A DNA stretch of 50,926 nt from Muribaculaceae bacterium (GTDB lineage Bacteria > Bacillota > Clostridia > Lachnospirales > Lachnospiraceae): the NCBI GenBank assembly GCA_023663465.1, contig JAMPHJ010000006.1, forward strand, positions 1-50,926, in the 5' to 3' direction. Numbering within the stretch: position 1 is the first letter of the stretch; each line of letters begins with the position of its first letter. Position numbers and translations under genes: made by a program. Under the pieces are notes generated by a model, which made no database searches, was not told where the DNA came from, and saw only the letters and a program-made list of their open reading frames with translations. Shown in pieces: positions 34,940 to 42,440 of the stretch.

Positions 34940-35620
34940 ATGAAGAGAAAATTTTTAGCAGTGTTAACTGCGCTGACAGTTCTTACCATGAGCTCCCTGA
35001 CTGCATTTGCAGCAAGCCCGACGGTAGGTACGACAGAAGCTCCTGTCAAAACACAGAAAAGCTTAACGGTCGTAGGAGCAACGGCAAGCTCTTCCGATTA
35101 TCTGAAAAAAACATCGGCGTCAGCGGGATATAATGTATCCGAGGTATCCAGTACAACGATTCGGGCGGCGGCAGTGGCAGTCCAGAATGCAATTTTAAAT
35201 GATGTTGCATCTATTGCAGCTAGGCTTGGAAGTAGAACTCTTGCTAATGCAGCCGGAAATTCGTCAAGCCAGGTGACGGCATCCATTCTGACGGTTATTG
35301 AGGTCAAAGCGTTAGGCGCTACGAAAGACGCCAACGGAAATTATGTGGTAACATTAAACCTTCCCGATATTGCCGCAGGAGATGCGGTGGTAGTCCTGCA
35401 TTATACAGGCAGCGTATGGGAAACGATTGTTCCTACGGGTGTAGCAAACGGTTCTGTAACGTTTGCCAGCGCAAGCCTTTCTCCGATTGCGGTTGTAAAA
35501 CTTGATGTGACGAGTGTTTCCCGGTCCCCCAGGACTGGTTCCGAAATGCCTGTTGCAGCAGCGGTCCTGGTGATTGGCATCGCTGGTACAACAGTATGTG
35601 GAAAGAAGTATTTTGCATAA
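34940..35620 (+). CDS. Secreted protein with C-terminal SPRTG sorting signal
   Basis: 226 residues. A classic signal peptide (MKRKFLAVLTALTVLTMSS and cleavage near AFAAS), a Ser/Ala/Thr-rich mature region with a beta-rich segment at about 112-190, then a wall-sorting end: SPRTG at 196-200, a hydrophobic helix 203-219 and GKK at 221-223. Class B sortases of C. difficile are known to use (S/P)PxTG motifs, so the neighbouring sortase is the obvious partner. No catalytic motif is recognised; it may be a small surface or pilin-like protein. GGAGGAG lies 5 nt before the ATG. Confidence 0.75.
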   Translation: MKRKFLAVLTALTVLTMSSLTAFAASPTVGTTEAPVKTQKSLTVVGATASSSDYLKKTSASAGYNVSEVSSTTIRAAAVAVQNAILNDVASIAARLGSRTLANAAGNSSSQVTASILTVIEVKALGATKDANGNYVVTLNLPDIAAGDAVVVLHYTGSVWETIVPTGVANGSVTFASASLSPIAVVKLDVTSVSRSPRTGSEMPVAAAVLVIGIAGTTVCGKKYFA

Positions 35621-35651
35621 AATTTAAGTTTGAGTAAAAATAAATCTTATT

Positions 35652-35714
35652 TTTCTAAATATCATGTGGTAGATTTAGAAAGCAAAAGCCGGGCGGAGGA
35701 ATCCCTTCGCCCGG
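35652..35714 (+). promoter_or_regulatory. Two consecutive stem-loops in the leader of the polysaccharide operon
   Basis: Stem 1: TTTCTAAAT (35652-35660) with ATTTAGAAA (35673-35681). Stem 2: CCGGGCGGAGG (35689-35699) with CCTTCGCCCGG (35704-35714), 11 bp with one G-U. Neither is followed by a real U-tract, so stem 2 is a poor terminator. A processing site or attenuator controlling the downstream glycosyltransferase genes is possible. The rest of the 169-bp gap shows nothing else. Confidence 0.5.
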
Positions 35715-35789
35715 ACGATTGTTTCTATGGTTTGGAAGTGATTTGGAATACGGAAGCGCCGGATAGGGAAAGGAATGCAATGAATACTC

Positions 35790-36932
35790 ATGAAGAAGGT
35801 TTTAATCATAACAACCATCAGTGGTTTCCTGCCGCAGTTTGAGATGAATCATGTAAAGTTGTTGCAGGAAGCAGGATGTGAAATTCATTATGCATCCAAC
35901 TTTAAGAATCCGGTTTATACTTTTGAGGAAGCCGATTTAAAAGCACAGGGAATCCGGCTGCATCAGATAGATATTGCCAAAAGCCCTTTTCAATTTAGGA
36001 CTAATTTCCGGGCAGTCAAGCAGTTATTTCATATTATTCTGGAAAATGATATTGAAATGATTCATTGTCATAATCCTATGGGAGGCGTGGCAGGGCGCAT
36101 AGCTGCGGGATTGTGTAGAAGACACCCCTATGTGATTTATACTGCGCACGGGTTCCATTTTTACCGGGGAGCGCCTAAGAAAAACTGGCTGCTGTATTAC
36201 CCTGTGGAATGGCTGCTTGCCCATGGGACAGATATCCTTGTGACCATCAATGGAGAAGATTATGAAAGAGCGAGACGGCTCCCGTTTCGGAAAAACGGGG
36301 CGGTTTTTCAGATACATAGCGTGGGAGTCGATAAGCATCGTTTTTTCCCTAAAAAAGAAATCAGTGAAAAGAAACGCAGGGAATTGCAGGTGCCGACAAA
36401 GGCGTTTCATATTGTGACGGCGGCGGAACTAAATGAGAATAAAAACCAGAAGGTTATCATCGACGCGATTCGTATGCTTCCCCAACAAGATATTTATTAT
36501 AGTATCTGCGGCAAGGGGGAAAAAGAAGCGTTTTTAAGAAAGCTGATCAAGGAAAAAGGATTGGAAAACAGAGTGAAGCTGCTAGGATTTCGGACGGATA
36601 TGGAAGAAATTCTACAGACTGCGGACTGTTTTGCCTTTCCATCCTACCGGGAAGGGCTGGGCGTAGCTGCCATAGAAGCACTTTTGTGCAGTGTAGTGCT
36701 TGTGGCTTCTGATAACCGGGGGACGAGAGAATATGCGGTACAAGGCAAAAACGCCATTGTATGCAGGGCGGATAATCCGGCGGAATTTGCGCAGGCGATT
36801 GATACCTTATATAAGAATCAGAAATTGCGGGAAGACATGGCAGGAAACTGTCGGGATTCCGCAAGAAAATTCACGGTTGAAGAAGTGGAAAAGATAATGA
36901 GAGAAGTATATGACAAGGCGCTCAATGCTTGA
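35790..36932 (+). CDS. Glycosyltransferase family 4 (GT-B)
   Basis: 380 residues with a retaining GT-B fold. N-terminal domain: MKKVLIITTISGFLPQFEMN, IHCHNPMGGVAGRIAAGL and YTAHGFHFYRGAP. C-terminal nucleotide-sugar site: VTAAELNENKNQKVIIDA, and FAFPSYREGLGVAAIEALL with the conserved EGLG glutamates. It is capsular-polysaccharide-type and cytosolic, probably one of the first sugar transferases of the locus. The donor sugar cannot be read from sequence. The start has no strong ribosome binding site (AAAGGA is 18 nt away). Directly after its double stop (TGA TAA) the same frame runs into an 18-bp repeat array. Confidence 0.88.
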   Translation: MKKVLIITTISGFLPQFEMNHVKLLQEAGCEIHYASNFKNPVYTFEEADLKAQGIRLHQIDIAKSPFQFRTNFRAVKQLFHIILENDIEMIHCHNPMGGVAGRIAAGLCRRHPYVIYTAHGFHFYRGAPKKNWLLYYPVEWLLAHGTDILVTINGEDYERARRLPFRKNGAVFQIHSVGVDKHRFFPKKEISEKKRRELQVPTKAFHIVTAAELNENKNQKVIIDAIRMLPQQDIYYSICGKGEKEAFLRKLIKEKGLENRVKLLGFRTDMEEILQTADCFAFPSYREGLGVAAIEALLCSVVLVASDNRGTREYAVQGKNAIVCRADNPAEFAQAIDTLYKNQKLREDMAGNCRDSARKFTVEEVEKIMREVYDKALNA

Positions 36933-36938
36933 TAAAAA

Positions 36939-37064
36939 GATACGATAACGCAACAAGATACGATAGAACAGAAAGATGCGATAGAACAGAAAGATACGAT
37001 AAAGCAGAAAGATACGATAATGCAAAAAGGCACAGTAACGCAACAAGACACAATAACGCGGATA
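36939..37064 (+). repeat. 18-bp tandem repeat array, about seven units
   Basis: Units start with GATACGATA and end in CAGAAA or CAACAA (consensus GATACGATARMRCARMAA), at 36939, 36957, 36975, 36993, 37011, 37029 and 37047. The array fills the gap between the GT4 and GT2 genes. Read in the GT4 frame it would encode DTIxQK hexads, but it lies beyond that gene's stop codons. Confidence 0.85.
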
Positions 37065-37092
37065 TATAACAGCGCGGGGAAAGAGGAAGAGG

Positions 37093-38040
37093 ATGGAAGA
37101 GCCGCTTGTTTCTGTCATCATGGGTGTATTTAATCAATGGGATGAAAAAGTATTGCAGGAGTCGGTGGACTCTATCTTACATCAGACCTATCGCAAACTG
37201 GAATTTATCATCTGGGATGACGGCTCCTGCCCGGAGGCGGCAAGGCTGGTCCAGAAATTGAAGGGACTGGATGAGAGAATCCTTGTAGCCGGAAAAGAGG
37301 AAAACAGGGGACTGGCCTATTGTCTGAATGAGTGTATCCGCCTTGCGAGGGGCAAATATATCGCGCGTATGGATGCAGACGATATTTCCAAGCCTTTCCG
37401 CATTGAGAAGCAGGTAGCGTTTCTGGAAGCCCACCCGGAATACGGCTGGTGTGGAACCGGGGCGGAGCTATTTGATGAAAAAGGCGTGTGGGGAAGCAGA
37501 CCGATGCCGGAAATGCCACAGATGCGGGATTATTTTCGCTATTCCCCCTATATTCATCCTTCGGTAGTGTTCCGGGCAGAGCTTTTTGATGAGAATACAG
37601 GATATTTTGCATCGGAAGAAACGCTCCGCTGTGAGGATTATGAGATTTTCATGAATCTGACACAGCGCGGATTGCGGGGCTATAACCTGCAGGAAAACCT
37701 TTTCTGCTATCGTGAGACAAGGGATTCTTATAAGAAGCGGAAAGTAAAGTTTCGTGTCAACGAAGCCAGAATCCGGTATCGGAATTATAAGAAGATGGGA
37801 CTGCTGTTTCCTGTGGGATGGGTCTATGTGCTCCGTCCGCTTGCAGCATGTCTGATTCCCACGAGGGTACTGGAATTTGTGAAGCGTCATGAGGGGCGTC
37901 GCATGAAAAAAAGAGAAATTAGCGATTGCCTGACAGAAAATGCCACAAAAGAAATGCATTTTCAAGGCGTGGACTTTCAAGGCATGGATTTTCAAAGCAT
38001 AGAAATAATGCCAGTAAAAGCGGACAGGGCATATCGATGA
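37093..38040 (+). CDS. Glycosyltransferase family 2 (GT-A)
   Basis: 315 residues: PLVSVIMGVFNQWDEKVLQESVDSI begins the GT-A domain, then IIWDDGSCPEAARLVQKL, NRGLAYCLNECIRLARGKYIARMDADD (the DxD-type metal motif) and RCEDYEIFMNLTQRG. This is the WbbL/EpsE-like class that adds hexoses to a lipid-linked oligosaccharide. The last ~30 residues are a repeat tail (FQGVDFQGMDFQS) outside the family domain. GGAAGAGG lies just before the ATG; ATGA overlap couples it to the next gene. Confidence 0.9.
   Translation: MEEPLVSVIMGVFNQWDEKVLQESVDSILHQTYRKLEFIIWDDGSCPEAARLVQKLKGLDERILVAGKEENRGLAYCLNECIRLARGKYIARMDADDISKPFRIEKQVAFLEAHPEYGWCGTGAELFDEKGVWGSRPMPEMPQMRDYFRYSPYIHPSVVFRAELFDENTGYFASEETLRCEDYEIFMNLTQRGLRGYNLQENLFCYRETRDSYKKRKVKFRVNEARIRYRNYKKMGLLFPVGWVYVLRPLAACLIPTRVLEFVKRHEGRRMKKREISDCLTENATKEMHFQGVDFQGMDFQSIEIMPVKADRAYR
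37960..38004 (+). repeat. 15-bp tandem repeat in the GT2 C-terminus
   Basis: Three in-frame 15-bp units, TTTCAAGGCGTGGAC, TTTCAAGGCATGGAT and TTTCAAAGCATAGAA, encode FQG(V/M)D-type pentads. Confidence 0.8.
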
Positions 38041-39650
38041 GACGGGGTGAGAAAACCCCTAGGGGAAGCTGCAAGGGAAGTTATGGGGAAAAGAATTATA
38101 GGAAAAGCTATGGGGAAAAAAGTTATAGGGAAAAAGGCTATGGGAAAAACGATTGGGAAAGCTGTGGGGAATATCAGGAACGGCTGACGTATTATAGGAG
38201 TGTTTTGCAGGAAAAACCTGTATATAGGAAGGCAGTAGATAGCTGCATGGAAAACAAAGAGAAAGAATGCCAGGAAACAGTTATTCTTCCTATGGGTGTC
38301 GAAAATGCTGGAAATGGCATAAGGCATCAGCGTGTGCGGGAAGAAGTCTTCCTGCATGTGTGGCTGCCTGTTTTGACGGAATATGTGGAATGGGTGCTGG
38401 ATGAAGCTGTAAAAAGCGGGAAAGAAAGGCTCTATTTCCTCGCACGGGACGGATACATGATGTACCTTATGGCAAAAAAGATTGTGGAAGCAAGAGGGAT
38501 TGCCCTTGATGTCAGGTATCTGAAACTATCCAGATTCGCGATTCGCAGCGCAGAGTACTATTTTGTCGGGAAAGCGGCGTTAGATACCTTATGCACGGGC
38601 GGTATCGACATTAGTTTTGAGAAAATCATGAAGCGGGCAAACCTGACGAAAGAGGAAGCGCTTCATATTGCAAAGCTGGCAGGATACACGAAAAACTACA
38701 AGGCAGTACTAAATTATCGGCAGCTTTGCAGATTAAAGAAAGAACTAGCGCAGATAGAGCCACTATTTGTCTGTCTGCAAAAACATGCGAAAGACCATTA
38801 CCATACTGCCATAGCTTATTTAAAACAGGAAGGGCTGTTGGAGCAGATACCTTACGCCTTGGTGGATAGCGGATGGACGGGAAGTCTGCAGCTTAGCTTA
38901 CAACGGATATTAGAGCATGGGAGCAAGGGAAAAGTCAGATTAGAGGGATATTATTTCGGGCTTTATGATAGACCTGAGGGAACGGATAGCTATCAATACC
39001 GCGCGTTTTATTTTGATAAGAGAGAAGTCCGGCGGAAGGTTTCTTTTTCCAACTGCCTGTTTGAGACGGTCTTCTCGGCGCCGGAGGGAATGACCTGTGG
39101 GTATAGAATAAGCGGACAGGAACAGATGGATATGGTCTATGAAGCCATAGAGGATGGCAGGAATCCCAATGCAGAAGTACTGGAGCGTTTTGCCAGACTA
39201 TTGATGCAGTATGCATCTTACTATGTGAAAGTAAGAAATGTAAAAGTAAGAAATGTGAAAATAAGAAATGAAAAAATAAGAAATGTGAAAGATGCAGAAA
39301 AAATGTCAAACCGTCAACAAATAAATATTTTTATAGAAAAACTATTTAAGCCTATGATGGGCTATCCTACGCGGTGGGAAGCGGAGGCATTTGGTAGAAT
39401 GCGCTTCTGCGACGATGTACTAGAGCTGCAATTACAGCCCGTGGCGGTAAAATGGGATAAAGAGGAATTGTGTAAACAGCGTTTTTTTCAAAAACTTTTG
39501 ATAAAAGCAAACTTGAAAGCCGATGTCCTGCACGAAAGCGCATGGGCAGAGGGAAGCATTGTAAGGTCTGGAAAAAAGATAGAAAGTCTTCTGTGGCAGG
39601 AAAGACTCTATAAAAGTCTGATGTATCTAAGAAAGGCAGTTAACAGGTGA
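38037..39650 (+). CDS. Polysaccharide-locus protein resembling HAD-associated COG5610 family
   Basis: 537 residues. After a repeat-rich basic N-terminus (about 15-45) comes a globular region with ERLYFLARDGYMMYLMAKKI, then DVRYLKLSRFAIRSAEYYF, and PYALVDSGWTGSLQLSLQRIL in the middle. The FLARDGY plus YLxxSR combination recalls proteins annotated as predicted HAD-superfamily hydrolases in capsule loci. No N-terminal DxDxT motif of a true HAD phosphatase is visible. A pentad repeat (VKVRN) interrupts the C-terminal part at residue ~397-416. ATGA overlap with the GT2 gene fixes the start; an ORF extension upstream to 37926 would overlap GT2. Function unknown; a role in sugar-phosphate handling is inferred from context. 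Confidence 0.5.
   Translation: MRRGEKTPRGSCKGSYGEKNYRKSYGEKSYREKGYGKNDWESCGEYQERLTYYRSVLQEKPVYRKAVDSCMENKEKECQETVILPMGVENAGNGIRHQRVREEVFLHVWLPVLTEYVEWVLDEAVKSGKERLYFLARDGYMMYLMAKKIVEARGIALDVRYLKLSRFAIRSAEYYFVGKAALDTLCTGGIDISFEKIMKRANLTKEEALHIAKLAGYTKNYKAVLNYRQLCRLKKELAQIEPLFVCLQKHAKDHYHTAIAYLKQEGLLEQIPYALVDSGWTGSLQLSLQRILEHGSKGKVRLEGYYFGLYDRPEGTDSYQYRAFYFDKREVRRKVSFSNCLFETVFSAPEGMTCGYRISGQEQMDMVYEAIEDGRNPNAEVLERFARLLMQYASYYVKVRNVKVRNVKIRNEKIRNVKDAEKMSNRQQINIFIEKLFKPMMGYPTRWEAEAFGRMRFCDDVLELQLQPVAVKWDKEELCKQRFFQKLLIKANLKADVLHESAWAEGSIVRSGKKIESLLWQERLYKSLMYLRKAVNR
38079..38150 (+). repeat. 15-bp tandem repeats near the N-terminus of the HAD-associated-type protein
   Basis: Imperfect 15-bp units (one 12-bp) such as AGTTATGGGGAAAAG and AGTTATAGGGAAAAA encode SYGEK/SYREK/GYGKN pentads; all keep the frame. 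Confidence 0.8.
39225..39284 (+). repeat. 15-bp tandem repeats, four units, inside the HAD-associated-type gene
   Basis: Units at 39225, 39240, 39255 and 39270, consensus GTGAAARTAAGAAAT, encode VKVRN, VKVRN, VKIRN and EKIRN in frame. Confidence 0.88.
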
Positions 39651-40435
39651 AAACAAAAGACAGCGATTATAATAGCGATATCAGACAATATGCATTTGTC
39701 ATCCGGGAATTGACGTCAAGAGAAATCAAACGGAAATATGCTAGAAGCTCTTTGGGGATTTTATGGAGCGTTTTAAATCCGCTTCTGCATATGGTTGTCA
39801 TGTCATTGATTTTTTCTACGATGTTCAGACGTTCGATTGAGAAATTTCCGATTTATTATTTGACCGGACAGGTTTTCTGGACCCTGTTTAGTGGGGCGAC
39901 GGATTCTGCCATGACGGCACTTGTGGATAATAGGAGCCTGTTAGTCAAGGCGAAACTTCCGAAACAAACTTTTGTACTATCGAGGATTTATACCGCATTG
40001 GTGAATTTTGGATATACCTGTATCGCCTATGTACTGATGCTGGCGGTATTTCAAATCAAACCCAGTGTGACGATGCTGCTGTTTCCGATAGCCGTGCTCC
40101 CTATCATATCCATGTCGGTTGGAGTAGGTTACATTCTGTCGGTTATTTATGTTTTTTTTGCGGATGTAAAATATTTGTACTCCGTGTTTTTGACATTGTG
40201 GATGTATATGTGTGCACTCTTTTATCCGGTTACGAGTCTGCCGGAAGCAATGCAGACTTTTATAGGGTGCAATCCCATCTATGTAGCGATTGCCTTTGCA
40301 AGAGAATGTGTAATCTATGGAAGAGTCCCTGAACTCATGATGTGGATTAAGTTAGCGGCATGGAGCATCGGAAGTCTCGTGGTGGGACTGGAAGTTTTCA
40401 AACTGAAAGAAAACCAGGTCATGCAGAGAATTTAA
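39647..40435 (+). CDS. ABC-2 polysaccharide exporter permease (Wzm/TagG-like)
   Basis: 262 residues, six hydrophobic spans. Starts with the cytosolic amphipathic segment FVIRELTSREIKRKYARSSLGILWSVLNP, the hallmark of Wzm/TagG/RfbA permeases that carry undecaprenyl-linked polymers across the membrane. Later VFFADVKYLYSVFLTLWMY and CNPIYVAIAFARECVIYG are family blocks. GTG start overlapping the previous stop (GTGA). Its ATPase is the following gene. Confidence 0.92.
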   Translation: MKTKDSDYNSDIRQYAFVIRELTSREIKRKYARSSLGILWSVLNPLLHMVVMSLIFSTMFRRSIEKFPIYYLTGQVFWTLFSGATDSAMTALVDNRSLLVKAKLPKQTFVLSRIYTALVNFGYTCIAYVLMLAVFQIKPSVTMLLFPIAVLPIISMSVGVGYILSVIYVFFADVKYLYSVFLTLWMYMCALFYPVTSLPEAMQTFIGCNPIYVAIAFARECVIYGRVPELMMWIKLAAWSIGSLVVGLEVFKLKENQVMQRI

Positions 40436-40457
40436 AATACAGGTGAAGGAAAAATTT

Positions 40458-42440
40458 GTGGCGATGAAGGGAAAGCAGAAACTTACGCTGATTGCCCTGC
40501 TCTTTGCCGTAATCCTAGGATTTGTGGGAACCCCTCTAGAAGTCTATGCAGCGGAAGCAACCGTGACTTTTGGCTCTAACTGGTATGATAAAAAAAGCGG
40601 GGAAACCTTTCCGGTAGGCGTGTATCTAAAGGCAAAAGAGGCAATCGGTGATTACCATATAGAAATTCAATATGACACGCTGCGGTTGAGCTATGTAAAA
40701 GGCGCAGACGAGACGGACGAAGAAAACGGTATCCTGATTCTGGAAGGCAATCAGAATGCCAAAGAAATTAAGTTCTGGCTTCAATTTAAAGCCATCAGCG
40801 GCGGCGAAGCCTCGATTGAGGTGTCTTCCGCAGAGGTACTACTGCGAAACAGTGCGGAAAATGAAGCATTTACCATTGCTGCATATAGCAGTGCGCCGGT
40901 GCATATCCAGGGAGAGGATACGGCGGCGCAGATTGAGGAACGATTGGCACAGGAGGCGGAAGAGGCAGCAAGGGAAGAGGAGGAAGCAAGAAGGGCAGAA
41001 GGGGAAACAAGAAGAGCCGAAGAGGCTGCAGCAAGAGGAGCCGAAGAAGCGGCGGGAGCAGAAGGAACTGCGGACACCGAAGGGACAGTGGGCGCTGGGG
41101 AGTCGGCAAGCGTCGAAGAGACCGCGGGCGCTGAAGGAACCGATGAGGAAATGGCAAGAGGCGGCGAGACGGTTGGGAATGTGGGAGCGTCGCAAGAAGC
41201 AGGCGGAAGGCAGAATTTATCCAGTGAAACTGATGGAAGAAGGCAGAGGAAGACAATTTTTTTCAATGTTTATTTTGTCTTTGTGCTGGCAGTCATTTTC
41301 CTAATTATCATTGTAGAAGTCATCGTATGGAGTATTATTAAACGGGTGCGGACAAGGCATAAAAGAAAAAAACAAAAACAGGAGAAGAAACAGCAGAAGA
41401 AACAAAAGCGGCAAGAAAAGAAGAATCAGAAGAAACAAAAACGAGAAGAAAAGAAACAACAAAAAAAGAAACGAAACAGACGGAATAAACAGGATAGAAC
41501 ACAACAGCGTAAACAAAGTAACTATGCTTATCCTCAACAAAGCAACAGGAGTCATATGCTGGATTTCATAGACCTCGATATCGAAGGACAGACGGCGAAA
41601 CTGGAAGTACTAACTGTCAATGCGATATTAAATGAAATGAAAAAGCAGGATACGGCGGAAATTCCTGTGACAAGTGAGGATGAGTTGGAATGGCAGTTAG
41701 GAAGACCCGTTATCAAAGTTTCCGATGTGACGATGGAGTTTAAATTGTATTCGGTAAATCCGTCCGGCTTAAAGGAATATGCAGTACAACTTTTAAAAAG
41801 GGAAGTATCTTACCGCAGACTTTATGCCCTGTACCATGTGTCTTTCAATGTCTATAAGGGAGAAGTCATTGGCATTATCGGAACCAATGGTTCCGGCAAA
41901 TCTACACTGTTAAAAATTATATCTGGAGCGCTTAAACCTACGAGCGGTCATGTGGAAATCGTAGGACGTAGGAAAGTGCAGCTTCTGACAATCGGCACTG
42001 GCTTCGATGTGGAGCTGACCGCCAAAGAAAACGTTTTCCTAAACGGTTCCATTATCGGTTACAGCAAGAAATTCCTGGAAACCCATTATGATGAAATCGT
42101 GGAATTTGCAGAGCTTCAGGATTTTATGGATGAAAAAGTCAAAAACTTTTCAAGCGGCATGGTCAGCCGCTTGGGTTTTGCGATTGCAACAGCGGGGCAG
42201 GCGGCGGAAATCTTGATTCTGGATGAAATTTTAAGCGTCGGGGATGAATTTTTCCGGCAAAAGAGCCTAAAACGGATTAAAGAAATGATACATGGTGGTA
42301 GTACTGTGTTAATGGTCAGCCACAGTATGGGGACGATTATGGAGCATTGTTCGAGATGCGTCTGGATTGAGAAAGGCGAGCTGAGAATGGTTGGGGAGCC
42401 GAAGGTGGTTTGTGAGGAGTATCGGAGGATGAATGGGTAG
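40458..42440 (+). CDS. Signal peptide-cohesin-like domain-TM-ABC ATPase fusion (Wzt/TagH-like)
   Basis: About 660 residues in an order not expected for an exporter ATPase. Residues ~5-33 are a signal peptide (LIALLFAVILGFVGTPLEVYA); 34-150 a cohesin-like beta domain (GETFPVGVYLKAKEAIGDYH, IQYDTLRLSYVKG); 155-262 an Ala/Glu/Gly-rich linker; 266-294 a transmembrane helix; 295-350 a Lys/Gln-rich arm; ~417-660 an ATPase with Walker A GTNGSGKST (475-483), signature FSSGM (564-568), Walker B LILDE (D589, E590) and H-loop H622. The ATPase pairs with the permease just upstream, so it should energise polymer export while the cohesin-like domain faces outside. TagH also has an extracellular part, but C-terminal. 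GTG 40458 lies 7 nt after AAGGA; GTG 40443 and ATG 40464 are alternatives. Confidence 0.87.
   Translation: MAMKGKQKLTLIALLFAVILGFVGTPLEVYAAEATVTFGSNWYDKKSGETFPVGVYLKAKEAIGDYHIEIQYDTLRLSYVKGADETDEENGILILEGNQNAKEIKFWLQFKAISGGEASIEVSSAEVLLRNSAENEAFTIAAYSSAPVHIQGEDTAAQIEERLAQEAEEAAREEEEARRAEGETRRAEEAAARGAEEAAGAEGTADTEGTVGAGESASVEETAGAEGTDEEMARGGETVGNVGASQEAGGRQNLSSETDGRRQRKTIFFNVYFVFVLAVIFLIIIVEVIVWSIIKRVRTRHKRKKQKQEKKQQKKQKRQEKKNQKKQKREEKKQQKKKRNRRNKQDRTQQRKQSNYAYPQQSNRSHMLDFIDLDIEGQTAKLEVLTVNAILNEMKKQDTAEIPVTSEDELEWQLGRPVIKVSDVTMEFKLYSVNPSGLKEYAVQLLKREVSYRRLYALYHVSFNVYKGEVIGIIGTNGSGKSTLLKIISGALKPTSGHVEIVGRRKVQLLTIGTGFDVELTAKENVFLNGSIIGYSKKFLETHYDEIVEFAELQDFMDEKVKNFSSGMVSRLGFAIATAGQAAEILILDEILSVGDEFFRQKSLKRIKEMIHGGSTVLMVSHSMGTIMEHCSRCVWIEKGELRMVGEPKVVCEEYRRMNG

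Noticed and set aside
35630-35842. 70-residue plus-strand ORF after the SPRTG gene
   Set aside because: Starts at TTG without a ribosome binding site, covers the leader hairpins and overlaps the GT4 start.
36939-37064. Possible CRISPR-like repeat array
   Set aside because: The 18-bp units abut one another with no spacers and diverge gradually; this is a simple tandem repeat.
36807-37137. Three overlapping minus-strand ORFs rich in Leu/Ser/Phe
   Set aside because: They arise because the 18-bp repeats lack stops in several frames; no ribosome binding site or family motif.
40756-41304. 182-residue ORF in another frame inside the ATPase fusion gene
   Set aside because: Highly biased Arg/Gly composition from the alternate reading of the Ala/Glu linker; no start signal.
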